Origin: Chara braunii
Lineage: Eukaryota > Streptophyta > Charophyceae > Charales > Characeae
DNA: 29,705 nucleotides
Reading direction: 5' to 3'
Assembly (NCBI GenBank): GCA_003427395.1
Contig: BFEA01000138.1
Location: 953,833 to 983,537 of the forward strand
Position numbers and translations under genes: made by a program. Below, piece after piece: positions 1-9,034 of this stretch. The stretch's first letter is position 1, and each line of letters begins with the position of its first letter. The notes below the pieces were generated by a model. That model was given only the letters and a program-made list of their open reading frames with translations. It was not told the origin of the DNA and searched no databases.

Positions 1-84
<84 letters not shown>
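1..84. repeat. (CT)n microsatellite at window edge
   Basis: Uninterrupted CT dinucleotides from base 1, so the tract is probably cut by the window edge. The following 30 bases hold another short CTCTCTC stretch. No gene is visible next to it. Confidence 0.97.
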
Positions 85-87
<3 letters not shown>

Positions 88-550
88 CCCGTATGGAGAT
101 CTGTCGCTCTCTCTTTTGATGTTGGATTGCAGGGACTTGTGGTGATGGTTACTACTTGATGCGTGCCCCTTACAATGCGAGCTTGCTGGTGAGTGGAACG
201 TCACGGAGGTTCCCATGTTCTCGGGTTGCTATGGATGCATTTGCTTTGTTTACACACACACACACACACACAATCAGTTTTATGTTTGTCAGTCTTTTTC
301 CTGTTGTTCGTCCTTCCTCTAATTTTTTCTAAGTATTTTTATGTGTGCCCAACTGAGCACCCTTAAGTAGTGCCAAACAGTCGGTGGTTCCTTGTTTGGA
401 GTGCCAACTGCACTCTTAGGGGGGCTGCTCAGTTTGGGATGTTTGTGCTGCCTATGGGTGATGACGGATGCTCGTCGGAGTGTCTCCCTGGCTCAGTGGG
501 TGGTTGGAACCAACAGTTTGTGGGGTTCACCCGTGATGTGAGTAGGTGAT
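85..550. other. Non-coding stretch, no gene recognised
   Basis: No credible reading frame or homology is visible. It contains a 21-base (AC)n microsatellite at 252-272 and is otherwise mixed-composition, T/G-leaning DNA. Confidence 0.6.
252..272. repeat. (AC)n microsatellite
   Basis: About ten uninterrupted AC units. Confidence 0.95.
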
Positions 551-1915
551 GTGCTGCTTTGCTCCGTGTTTCATGTGTGGACGACCCCGTCTGTGCTCCA
601 CCACTGCCTTGCTGCCCGTTCCGCTTGCCTCGCAGGTCGTTCTTGGCATGCTCCTGTCTTCGTTGTGTGTTGTGGCCAGGTTGTGGTGTTGCCTTGTGTT
701 TCACTGCTTCGCTACCTTGCCGCACGTCCGTTGGTCGTGCCTTCCGGGTCCTTTGCTTGTGTGCCCTGTAGTTTGGTTGCCGTGTTGGGTTGCCTTGTGC
801 TCCTCAGCGTGGTTGCTTTGCTGCTTGTCCGCTTGCCCTCGTCCCTTGCAGTGTGGTTGACTTGGTGGTGTGGCCTGGTGCTTCACTGCTTGGATGTCGT
901 GCTGCGAGTTTGGCGTGCCGTCTCGTTCCTTGCCGTTGTTTTTGGCGTTGTGCAGCCGTGTTGCCTCTACTGCGCCGCCTGCAGTGCCTGGTGCTCCGCA
1001 GGGTTGCTGCCCGCTGCTATGTTCCGCTTGGGGACAATCTGTCTTCAACAAGGGTCAAAGGGTTCATAACCCAAACCATCATATACAGAGATTCCGCAGA
1101 TTGTCGAGGGTTCAGCCTCCTGATGAGTCAGTGCAACTCCGACGAAACAATCTTTCGTCTTTATTTTTTTCGGTTTTGTATACTTAGTTTTTTGGTTGCT
1201 ACTTTTGCCTTGCTGCTGTTTGGCTCGCTGTTGTTTCCCTGCTGCTTTGGGTTGTTTGTCTCCCCGCTTGCCTCCACCATGCCTTCCCTTCCCTTGTGTT
1301 GTTCGCCCTGTTACGTGCTGCTCGTTTGCTCCCCCCGCCTCCCCCGTGCTCTCCAGCCGTCGTCCTCTTGTTGTTCATCACAGTGCCTCCCTGCCTTGCC
1401 AGTGTGCTGTTTGCCCTGTTAAGTGTGTCCCTGCCTACCAATAGATGGAGCCTCTTCCCAGGTGCTAGTGGTGGCTGCTCTTATCAGCACCACTAACACC
1501 GGTGAGGATATTTAAAAAAAAAAAAAAAAAAAAAGTGTGTCTCTGCCTTGCCAGTGTGTTGTTCGCCCCGTGCCCTCCTTCGTGCGCTGCTTGTTCATCA
1601 CAGTGTCTCCTTGCCTTGCCAGTGTGTTGTTCCCACTGTGTCTGTCCACTCGCCTTGCCCTTGCCCTCGAGCCTATGTCTATGTCTTCCGCGGGTACTAC
1701 TTGTTTCTTACCTCGCTGTCTTTGCTTTGTCTTATCGTGTTTTTGTGCCCGCGCGCCTCCCCCGTGCCCTCCAGCCTATGTGTTTTGTTGTTGCTTGTCA
1801 TCCATGTGCCTCGTACGCCTCCTCAGTGTGCATTACCTCCTGTTTGTTGCTCCCTGCCCCTCCCCATGTTCTAGTCTGTTTGGCTTCAACAATAGGGCAT
1901 TCAACTTTTCTTTAT
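551..1915. repeat. Pyrimidine/T+G-biased degenerate minisatellite region
   Basis: The plus strand is poor in A and is built of recurring CCTTGCC, GTGTTG and CTGCTTG words. That keeps several frames open at once and yields Cys/Leu/Val-rich translations that look like composition, not protein. A longer unit recurs: TGTTCATCACAGTG followed by CTCC, TGCCTTGCCAGTGTG and TGTT is seen near 1370-1418, partly at 1540-1570, and again at 1593-1640. A CTCCCCCGTG-CTCCAGCC block recurs near 1338 and 1755. A LINE 3' tail is inserted at 1437-1532. I regard none of the long open frames here as genes. Confidence 0.6.
1421..1548 (+). mobile_element. 5'-truncated LINE 3' tail (copy 1) with 16-bp TSD
   Basis: The insert (1437-1532) begins inside the shared LINE 3' block at ACCAATAGATGGAGCC. 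It continues through the terminal hairpin (arms 1461-1477 and 1485-1500) and ends in a run of about 20 A. It is flanked by direct repeats AAGTGTGTCCCTGCCT (1421-1436) and AAGTGTGTCTCTGCCT (1533-1548), differing at one base. Poly(A), 5' truncation and a long TSD are the marks of target-primed reverse transcription. It lies inside the pyrimidine minisatellite. Confidence 0.85.
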
Positions 1916-2027
1916 TTGCTTGTTTTGGTCATGCCATATGAAGTGGACAATTTATTTTTCTGGTATGTTTCTTGACGTGCCTTTTCTACGCAGCTCGCCG
2001 CGTCGACTGACGTGGGGGTTTAGTAAC

Positions 2028-2063
2028 AAATATCACACACATACACATACACACATTCACACA

Positions 2064-2134
<71 letters not shown>
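2028..2134. repeat. (CA)n microsatellite
   Basis: Interrupted CA/CACAT units at the left become a pure CA tract of about 70 bases on the right. Confidence 0.97.
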
Positions 2135-2137
<3 letters not shown>

Positions 2138-2528
2138 TCGTCCCTGCAAAATAACAGTACTATTTATTTTATTTTTATTTTTTTCATTTCTTGATTTTTT
2201 TCTTATTACAAAAAAACAAAAAAAAAACATAAAATCAAAGGAAACAAAGCATTATCAACCCCCCCCCCCAAAAAAAAAAAAAATTCTTTTCTTTTCTTTT
2301 TTATTTTCTTTTTTTCGCCTTTTTTATTTTTATTTTTTATAATTCCATAAAATTCATTGTTTCCTTTTAAAAAAATGTTGGGTTGTAGGGTTCCCTTTTT
2401 TTTGTTTGCCTATTATTTTCGACGGGAAAAATCCATGAAAAATGTGGCCGCTATGCAGATGCGGCCATGAACATGGCCGCCCTCCGAGCCTGACCTCGCG
2501 GCTGCGACCGCGGGTGATACATAGCATT
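2135..2528. other. Homopolymer-rich non-coding stretch
   Basis: A chain of T-rich, A-rich and C-run segments (for example C11 followed by A13 near 2260-2283), then a GC-rich 80 bases with GCGACCGCGGG at about 2503. The words around 2385-2410 (GGTTGTAGGG, GCCTATTATT) faintly recall the interior of the MITE at 14190-14707, but too weakly to assign. No gene is seen. Confidence 0.5.
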
Positions 2529-4015
2529 GCACTGTCCACAAACGAGTTGTTAGAAGCCTTGAGGGAAATGGAAGATGAAAAGACCCCGGGCCTGGACTAT
2601 TTTCGAAAGAGTTCTTACTGCAAAGGTGTGCAAACTAGGTCACCTTTCAAGACAACATCGCGGCGTACACGCCGTCCGGATGGAGGGATCCTTTGGGGAG
2701 TTAATTTCTCAGGGGGTGACCACACTGCTGTACAAAAAAAGGGATAAAAATTATGTTAGGAATTACAGGTTGATCATGCTCCTTCCCTTACCTTACAAAA
2801 TGGTGTCTAAAACACTCACTAACCGCTTACTCCCGCATATGAAACATCTGATCTTTCAGGATCAAACAGGGTTATGTCGCTACGCAACATCCAGGATAAC
2901 GTGCTCCTTGTAAACGAAAAGAGGTCGTTATTTTGTTCATAGACTTCGAAAAGGCCTAGTACAACCAAGTGGACTGAGACTTCATGGATGTCTGCCTACA
3001 GAAAATGAACTTCGGCGCCTCCTTCAGAGCATGGGTGTCTATCACGCATAGGTCCGCGACGACGAACATTATGGTCAATGGCCACCCCTCCCCCCCGTCC
3101 GCCCTTCAAAGATTGGTAAGACAAGGGGACCCGGTGACCCCCTCTCCTCTTTGTGCTAGTCATGGAAGCACTTGTGGCAATGATCCGGGCTAATCCGGGC
3201 ATTGAACGCATCGACATCCCGGAATTACCCTTGCGGTTAGTGCCAGTGACATCGCTATTCGCAGATGACCTGACGGTCTTGATTAACGCCTCAAAGGCAT
3301 CCCTAAGAGTACTAACAGATACAATCCATACTTTTCCCGTAGCAGCAGACATGAAGGTTAATTGGCAAACAAAAACAGAAGGTTGGTGGCTCTCTCCACA
3401 AGACACCAAACCCCCGCAACACTTGGTGGTCAATTGGAGAAGGCGTGAAGAGGCATTCAAGATTTTGGGATCCGCCTAACAGCAATGGGACCCCCGCTAG
3501 ACCACGGTCAGACACTGGTCCAAACAGCCCTGCAAAGGTTGGCCAAATGGGATGGCCTCCCCACTCCATTGGTGGGAAGGGCGCTTGCAATCAACAATGC
3601 TGTCCGAGCCACCATATGGTACAAAACAACATTCTGGCAGATCCCTAGGATGCAATTGACGCATCTGCGAGAGGCACTAGCAGCCTACCTATGGAGAAAT
3701 GACCATGCCCACACGAAATGTATCAAAAAGTTGCATCACTAGCATGGAAGTACATCACCCAACCGAAGGCGGTGGGGGGACTGAGTATCCTTGATCCAGG
3801 AGACGAAATCAGAGCGTTGTTGGCATGTAGACCTAACGATCATCACCCCGTCCACTCAACTACTACACGAATTCGTCCGGATCCTGCAGTCCGTCACAGC
3901 AATCCAGCGCGCAATCTCACAAAGTTGCAGCTGGCTCGTGAGGACAGGACTTTTTGAAACACTGTCACCACCTCATCTAGCCACTACTGCACTAGAGTTG
4001 GCCGATGTATTGTGA
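2529..4015 (+). pseudogene. LINE B: degenerate ORF2 reverse transcriptase fragment
   Basis: Translated pieces in several frames line up, in order, with the better preserved LINE C. They are an upstream RT segment with MEDEKTPGLD (about 2570), LYKKRD and NYRLIMLLPLPYKMV (2730-2800), FIDFEKA followed by a stop (about 2937-2960), KMNFG (3004), VRQGDP (about 3117), the catalytic FADD (3258-3269), ADMKVNW and GWW (about 3350-3390), LVGRAL-like and YLWRN (to about 3710), and a QPK-VGGLSILDP block (about 3757-3800). In-frame TAG and TGA codons replace Tyr/Trp positions in the FIDFEKAYD-VDWDFM stretch, and several frameshifts occur. Endonuclease, zinc-binding region and 3' tail are absent. It belongs to the same broad family as LINE C and is older or more damaged. 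It is clearly non-functional. Confidence 0.9.
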
Positions 4016-4559
4016 GAGAGCGAGAGTGACCCGCTTGCGCGATTTATAGTTGCGAAGGAGGGGGAGATAGGACACAGAAAGAGGACAAAGGAGGGAGTAG
4101 ATGAGAAAGGGAGAGATACTCAGAAGAGCCATGTCAATCCGTGTGGAGTACTTTGTAGCCAATCAGGTCGCAGTGGGAGGAGTTCAAAGCCTCCGTACAC
4201 ACTGCCGTCAGACTTGTACGATTACTTGAGGGATTGGTTGGGCTTTCCTACGTGTAGATGAAGGCGGGGAAGGAGGTTATGAAAGATAGAGTGGGGCGAG
4301 ACCAAGATTCAACTTGAAAGGAAAGAAGAAGAAAAATAAGTACGAAGAGAAGGGGAAGACGACATATATAGCTTAGCGCTAATGGCGAGAAGATGCATGT
4401 GCGAAAAATAAGAAAGACACCAAAACAGTTAGTACGTGAAAGGTCAATGAAGCCACGCCTAATTCCTAAATCCGAATTGAAATTGAAAAGTTCAAGAGAA
4501 AATTCCGCGCGTGTAATCTGAAACGCGCGAATTCCTACGCCTATTCTTATTCAATAATT
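4016..4559. other. Unassigned purine-rich stretch
   Basis: GA-rich on the plus strand (GAGAGAGCGAGAG, GGAGGGGGAGATAGG, AAGGAGGGAG and similar) to about 4340, then AT-richer. No reading frame or repeat family recognised. Confidence 0.5.
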
Positions 4560-4886
4560 CTACCATTCATCAACAAAAATTGTACGGGGCTTGCTGGGGC
4601 ACCTCCACAAATGTTCATGCACAAGAAAATGATTCGTTGCCAAGTATCCCAATAGGCACCCACGCTTTTCTGGATTCAAGAAAACCTGAGCAAAAAGAAT
4701 TCTGAGCGCGCTCGCTAAGGCACGGGTAAAGCCTGGCAGTATGTAAAAGTACAACAACATACGTTGGAAATCCCGAAAACTACAGAGACGAAAAGGCAAG
4801 ATTTGGCCGATGAGATTGGCCGGCATACCCCCTGCGTCGAGTTGAAGACCAAAAACACACTCAACATATGCTGATCCTGACATCAT
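4560..4886 (-). CDS. Unassigned 108-codon open frame
   Basis: An ATG-to-stop frame whose translation has balanced composition (MMSGSAYVECVF start, TIFVDEW end) and no low-complexity bias, unlike most open frames nearby. I recognise no domain. A stretch around residues 45-70 is hydrophobic but carries charges, so it is not a convincing membrane segment. No neighbouring exon, splice signal or transposon motif supports it. It may be a chance frame, an exon fragment or part of an unrecognised mobile element. Confidence 0.15.
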   Translation of the reverse strand: MMSGSAYVECVFGLQLDAGGMPANLIGQILPFRLCSFRDFQRMLLYFYILPGFTRALASALRILFAQVFLNPEKRGCLLGYLATNHFLVHEHLWRCPSKPRTIFVDEW

Positions 4887-5224
4887 TGCAAACTTCGGAC
4901 CAGACTGGATTGCGAAATGGCAGTTTGAAATGCATTCAGAAACTTCTTTTGTGATTGCGCCCTAATTACCCCCCCCAAAAAGAAGAATGGCTGTGGACGA
5001 GCCCTTCCACCATTTTCACATCGGTGGTCGACAGAATGGGATTATGGTGGTATGCGATGCTGTGTTTTTTCTACCTTCCAATTGGTGTAGGACTTAAAAT
5101 GGCTGCCCCCCATGTGCAAGTGACAGACTGCCCACCTGCAGGAGCCCAACTAGCCAAAACTCTACTCTTTTTTCTTCTTCTTCGTTTTGTTGTTCTTGAG
5201 AAGGGTTGTCCAGCCCCCTTCAAC

Positions 5225-5430
5225 TTAAGCCACCAGTACTTAGCCCATACATCGGCCCTGGCCCTTTTCGTATGGGCACCGCGTTTCACACGCTCTGGGC
5301 CTACCGGACGACAATGGCTGGGGCCGCCAGCCGAACCAAAAAAAAGATGTCGTGCTGGTGGTTCAACAAAGCTTGGCGCAGGGCTTTTCCTGTATCAGAG
5401 AAATGTCCCTTGGAAGTACTGGTGGTTTAA
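5225..5430. mobile_element. TTAA-flanked MITE, copy 1
   Basis: A 198-bp segment (5229-5426) sits between TTAA at 5225-5228 and TTAA at 5427-5430. Its ends are inverted repeats: GCCACCAGTACTT on the left and AAGTACTGGTGGT on the right match at 12 of 13 positions. Inside is an imperfect palindrome around ATGGCTGGGGCCGCCAGCC (about 5313-5331), also found in copy 3 and near 23532. No coding capacity. TTAA duplication plus short TIRs would fit a piggyBac-type non-autonomous element; the superfamily is inference. Confidence 0.7.
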
Positions 5431-5500
5431 CTGTAAGAGCCGCTTGCGACCACAAAACGGATCAGTGCAAACTAGCCAAGAAGGCCGGTAAAAGCAACCT

Positions 5501-5628
5501 TTAAACCGCCAGTACCTTTCCCAGCTATGGGCCGCGGGCACTGCGCGCCGAGTTTTGGCGCCGCATCTGGCCGCCGCCATTAACCGGAGCGTTTCGGCAA
5601 GTTGGCTGCGAAAGGTACTGGCGGTCAA
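5501..5628. mobile_element. TTAA-type MITE, copy 2 (short, GC-rich)
   Basis: TTAA at 5501-5504 is followed by ACCGCCAGTACCTTTC, and the right side carries GAAAGGTACTGGCGGT (5610-5625). These are perfect 16-bp inverted repeats and variants of the copy 1 ends. The right flank reads CAA, not TTAA, so the duplication is damaged. The roughly 90-bp interior is GC-rich with GGCCGCGGGC and GGCGCCGC words. Only about 70 bp separates it from copy 1. Confidence 0.65.
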
Positions 5629-6358
5629 CCAGGAGTTTGTCAAAGGCCAGGCCAACGCCGGGTGGTCACACCTGCCCTAAAGCTGCTGAACCTCTCTTTT
5701 GCCGAAGCCGGGATAACTGGGTCATCTCAGAGCCAAGCCTCCTGAGGGGCCCCATTGTTTGTGGGCTGGTAGGCTGAACTTACCAGTAATCCGGTGTTTG
5801 CTGGCACAATCCTGAAGGGGGTGCAGTTGGGCCAAGGTGTACTGGTGGGTTTGAATGGGCTATGTGAAGGGCCAGCCAAGTGATGCAGCACGTTTTCAAA
5901 TGGGTCTGCCAGATTTTTATAGCAGGGGTGGTGTTTTGTTGATCACTGTTTATTGCACCTATGCTTCTATTGTTAGGGTTGCCTAGGCAAACTGCATGTG
6001 CCAGAGTAGATGTGTATGTCTGCAAGCACCTGCCAATCCTGTCCTCTTCAGAGCGTTCAGGCGGATTCACATGAAGGACTTGGTGCCAGTGAGGTGAAGC
6101 AGAGAGGTATTCTGGAATGAGCCCTAGTAACCTTACGGCCTTAACAAGTGGAGGTTTTTCATTCATTGACAAGTGTAACGGCGACAATTGATGCCACCAG
6201 CAGTTATGTTTGTGAAACCCTGACACTGACGTCTCGTCTGAAGTCTTCAGGTTGAGTCAATTTTTCAATTCTCAAGTTACCTCAGGATGGTACAGGTGGA
6301 GGGGGCGTTTATATTAAAAAAGAAAAAAAAAAAGGATGATACAGGCGGTTTAAAACTT
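5629..6358. other. Unassigned stretch between MITEs
   Basis: No recognised gene or repeat. The longest open frame is on the minus strand (6226 down to 5780, 148 codons). It has no domain I know, is His/Pro/Trp-rich, and could be chance. Two near copies of a short word (GGATGGTACAGGTGG near 6285 and GGATGATACAGGCGG near 6334) resemble MITE ends and flank a T/A-rich stretch. Confidence 0.4.
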
Positions 6359-6556
6359 CTAAACCACCAGTACTTCTGAGGCACTTTTCTCCGGGGCTGG
6401 AAATGCAATGTGCACCCAAAAAAAAATGAATCGGCACAGGCCTGCTTTTGGCTGGTGCCGCCAGCCATTTTGCTCTCTCGGCTGAGCCCCGAAATTTGTG
6501 GCAGCATGCAAGCCGCAACTTTGGAAAAACGGTTGGGAAATGTACTCATGGTTTAA
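6359..6556. mobile_element. TTAA-type MITE, copy 3
   Basis: Starts CTAA then ACCACCAGTACTT (from 6363) and ends GTACTCATGGT then TTAA (6553-6556). The terminal repeats match at 10 of 13 positions. The interior carries, in reverse orientation, the family palindrome TGGCTGGTGCCGCCAGCCA (about 6449-6467). A further family-like end, ACCACCAGTATG, starts directly after its right TTAA at 6557, suggesting a second copy abutting head to tail whose far end I cannot find. Confidence 0.6.
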
Positions 6557-6811
6557 ACCACCAGTATGTTTGACCAACCATTGTTCTACGACGCGGCTGC
6601 ATGCTTGCCACATCTGACGGGATGAACTGGCATGCCGGCTCGCAAAAGATACATCCAGGCAAAACAGGCCCCGCACGCGAAACGATTAGAAAAGACGGAT
6701 AAGTTTAAAAATTTTATTGGCTGGATCTGCAGCCGCGAAGCTGAAAACTCACCAAGAAGTGGTTTTGTGGAGAGGTGACAAGGATGACCATCCGCAAAAC
6801 ATCAGTTGAAA

Positions 6812-6933
6812 GGGCATTGCCACACCACTCTCGAAATGTGCAAAATGAGAATGAACTTCCCGCTAGAACATGGCCGGATGCACCCTCCGCATTTTCGTAT
6901 TTTTCACATTTTGAGAGTGGTGTTACGATGCCC
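6812..6933. repeat. Imperfect inverted repeat (35-bp arms)
   Basis: Left arm 6812-6846 and right arm 6899-6933 match at 30 of 35 positions when one is reversed. The core ACACCACTCTC faces GAGAGTGGTGT, and both ends read GGGCAT/ATGCCC. The loop is 52 bases. It probably represents a small foldback/MITE-like element; no flanking duplication was identified. Confidence 0.75.
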
Positions 6934-7010
6934 AAAGTTGGGAACTCGCCACACTCTGGCGGGTGAAAAAAAAAAGGCCTTGCCAAAAGTTGTGTCAGGT
7001 TTCCTCCAGT

Positions 7011-7060
7011 GCCAAGTTTGGCGAGTAAGTGCAATCATGGACCTGCTCGCCAAACTTGGT
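7011..7060. repeat. Short perfect hairpin (14-bp arms)
   Basis: CCAAGTTTGGCGAG (7012-7025) is repeated inverted at 7046-7059 with a 20-base loop. It is the middle one of three consecutive hairpins in this region. Confidence 0.85.
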
Positions 7061-7086
7061 GGATGGCCAGTTGTGCAACTACCATC

Positions 7087-7167
7087 TTCACCCGAATAGA
7101 ACGCCCTGTCATTATCGCTAATGGCCCCAAATACGGCTATAATGACCGGGCGTTATATTCGGGTGAA
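7087..7167. repeat. Inverted repeat with 29-bp arms
   Basis: Arms 7087-7115 and 7139-7167 pair at 27 of 29 positions, beginning TTCACCCGAATA and ending TATTCGGGTGAA, with a 23-base loop. It resembles a minimal MITE; no clear target duplication. Confidence 0.85.
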
Positions 7168-7334
7168 AACGGTAGGCCTTCAAGCCCTATGAATGACAGA
7201 TTCCCTAACATGGGAGTCGCGAACACGTAGAGCAGCAGATTCAGCCTGGGCCCTACAAAACCATAACCACCGTAACGGTACATGCTGGCACTTTAGAATA
7301 GGACTGTAAATGCCTGAACCTTATGAATGACATA

Positions 7335-7400
7335 TTTTTTCCTTTTTCTTTTTTCTTTTTTTTTAATGACAGATTTTTTCCCTAACACATATGTAGTATG

Positions 7401-7431
<31 letters not shown>

Positions 7432-7528
7432 CCCCCCCNTTTTTCCTTTTTCTTTTTTCTTTTTTTTTAATGACAGATTTTTTCCCTAACACATATGTAG
7501 TATGTTTTTTTTTTTTTTTTTTTTTTTT
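7335..7528. other. Probable unmerged assembly overlap around a single N
   Basis: A block of about 65 bases (T-rich, then AATGACAG, six T, CCCTAACACATATGTAGTATG and a long T run) occurs at about 7335-7424 and again at about 7440-7528. The two are separated by A7C7 and one N at 7439. The A7C7 looks like a poor-quality version of the AACAAAACGCCCCC that follows the second T run. Two overlapping contig ends joined without merging explain this best. Confidence 0.75.
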
Positions 7529-8071
7529 AACAAAACGCCCCCGCCAGTGTTGGTGCTGCTGATAAGGGCAGACACCACTAACACCGAGGGAGAGGCTCCA
7601 TCTATTGGTGGGGAGCATCACCTGCTGGAAAACGGGTCCAGCGTCCCATATTACGAAATATAATGTCTGAGAATGTCTGTGAATGTCTGAGGAATGTCTG
7701 AGGATGTCTGAGCATGTCTGAGAATGAAACGTCTGAGAAACGCAAGGAAGATGAGGACTGAGACTGTGGGGCCTGCCAGCGTTGATTGCCCTACAAACAA
7801 GGGGATTGAATGAGCAGGCCTGTAAAGTGTTCAGTAGTGTAGTCCTTCATGAACATGGAGTATTGTGTATCTCTTCACCCTCGGAGAAGGGCACCAGATG
7901 AACGTTTCAGGGCTGATCCTATTCACTGACTACTCCCTCCAGACCCTGCCCGATGTCACAGGCTGCTCAGGCTATCCTTAGCGGGGTCCTCCCCAGGGGG
8001 CTCCAGGGAGGAGTTCCGCGTGTGGGCGTTGATACAGAAATAGAGGGGATCACAGGGATCAGATATCACAT
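7505..8071 (-). mobile_element. LINE A 3' UTR with terminal hairpin and poly(A)
   Basis: Follows the ORF2 stop. In minus-strand order it holds a block with ATCTGGTGCCC and GAGGGTGAAGAG (also in tail copy 4), CCTGCTCATTCAATCC (also in copy 4 and LINE D), GCTGGCAGG, an expanded TCTCAGACAT tandem tract, and the conserved 54-bp block starting GGGACGCTGGACCCG and ending ACCAATAGATGGAGCC. Then come a hairpin (plus-strand arms 7545-7561 and 7569-7585) and poly(A). Together these define the tail shared by the LINE copies in the window. Confidence 0.85.
7662..7745. repeat. Tandem repeat of ATGTCTGAG units
   Basis: Six to seven units of 10-11 bp with consensus AATGTCTGAG(G), the last ones degenerate (ACGTCTGAGAAA). 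It lies in the LINE A 3' UTR. LINE D at the equivalent place has no such array, so the expansion is specific to this copy. Confidence 0.85.
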
Positions 8072-8810
8072 TCAGGGCAGGACCTCTGCCAATGACAAGG
8101 CATGGGGCGGGAAGGGGTCTGGGAAGTCCGAGGGAGGGCGTAATGGGAACGAGGGCTCTATGTTAGTCCAGTCCTTGAAAACTAACCGATAGTCTCTCAT
8201 TTCTTCCAAGTCACGCATCCCTCCATCTTTGTCACCACTCCATTCTATTTTTGCAATCCATCCTTCTCTTTCCCCTCCTACCCAGTCCGTGCAAAATGCC
8301 GTAATCCGTCTACTGACATCTCCAATTTGTTTGAGGAGAGCTAATTGTGCTTTTGTGTCCAACCATCTACGTGTGATTTCAAGGTGTATCTGCCGCTGCA
8401 TCTGTTCTGTGATCTCTGCCCCCTCCACCCTTACCTTCTCCATGGCCAGGGTGCATCTCTGCCACCAGAGCGCCCATATCGCCGCCCTCCTTCCAAGTTT
8501 GTACATATTCTCTACGAACATCGTGGTTGTTCCTGCCAACACCCAGTGCCCAGCCAATATGGCTTGACATGTCCAGGGCCAGGGAGTGTCTGGTTCCCAC
8601 CATCTCCATATGAATTGGGCAATCGGGCATTGCATGAAAATATGGTCAATGGTTTCCGCCTTCTTGTGGGAGGGGAAGAGATTCTGACACCGCTGGCACC
8701 ATGGGAGCAGTATGCCTCTTTGTTCGCGGTTTGTCCGGTCAGATAACCAGTCATTGCTTGGCAGGCAGCGGTGGGCTATCTGCCACAGTGATTTTCATGG
8801 GCTTGCATTT
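8072..8810 (-). pseudogene. LINE A ORF2, zinc-binding and C-terminal domain
   Basis: The frame from 8635 down to 8072 is open. It continues upstream, after a frameshift near 8790, into LWQIAHRCLPSNDWL. The domain then shows CQRC, and about 17 residues later HIFMQC, giving a C-x2-C / H-x4-C zinc ligand set of the zf-RVT type found in plant LINE ORF2 proteins. RWW and a Trp-rich helical segment (WALWWQRCTLAMEKVRVEG) follow, and the protein ends AEVLP. LINE D carries the same C-terminus (GRRAVLWTLWWQRCALVLDRVRVEG and RDYRL-FK-W), which supports real coding ancestry. The domain probably binds element RNA or target DNA during target-primed reverse transcription. Confidence 0.88.
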
Positions 8811-8917
8811 TTGTTCCTTGAACCATTGGATTGGTGACAGGAGGGTGCGGTCCACGTTCAAGTGTTTGGCCCATTTGTCATTGATCAGATCCCTCAGATA
8901 ACGTTTAGGTCTGAGCA

Positions 8918-9034
8918 GGACCCGGTTTCCAGCAGGTGATGCTCCCCACCAATAGATGGAGCCTTGCCCCAGGTGCTGACGATATCTGTTCTTCAGCATT
9001 GCTAACACTGGAGGGTTTGTTAAAAAAAAAAAAA
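8918..9034 (+). mobile_element. LINE 3' tail (copy 3) inserted in LINE A ORF2
   Basis: A plus-strand copy of the shared tail: GGACCCGGTTTCCAGCAGG, then the ACCAATAGATGGAGCC block, a decayed hairpin region (about 8971-9010) and A13 (9022-9034). It splits the LINE A frame between a VKS and an LRPKR stretch of the protein; the coding sequence resumes on both sides. No clear target duplication is visible. The copy is 5' truncated like copy 1. Confidence 0.82.

Noticed and set aside
551-1441. Several overlapping long plus-strand frames with Cys/Leu/Val-rich translations
   Set aside because: Multiple frames are open together because the strand lacks A and thus stops; the peptides follow the repeat words.
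2385-2520. Possible second copy of the 14190 MITE (GGTTGTAGGG, GCCTATTATT, GCGACCGCGGG words)
   Set aside because: Only short scattered words agree, there are no TIRs, and the surrounding sequence is homopolymer-rich.
8918-9034. Treating the 110-bp repeats as an independent SINE family
   Set aside because: The same block is the 3' end of LINEs A, C and D, and the short copies begin at different points, as 5'-truncated LINEs do. A SINE borrowing the LINE tail is not excluded.
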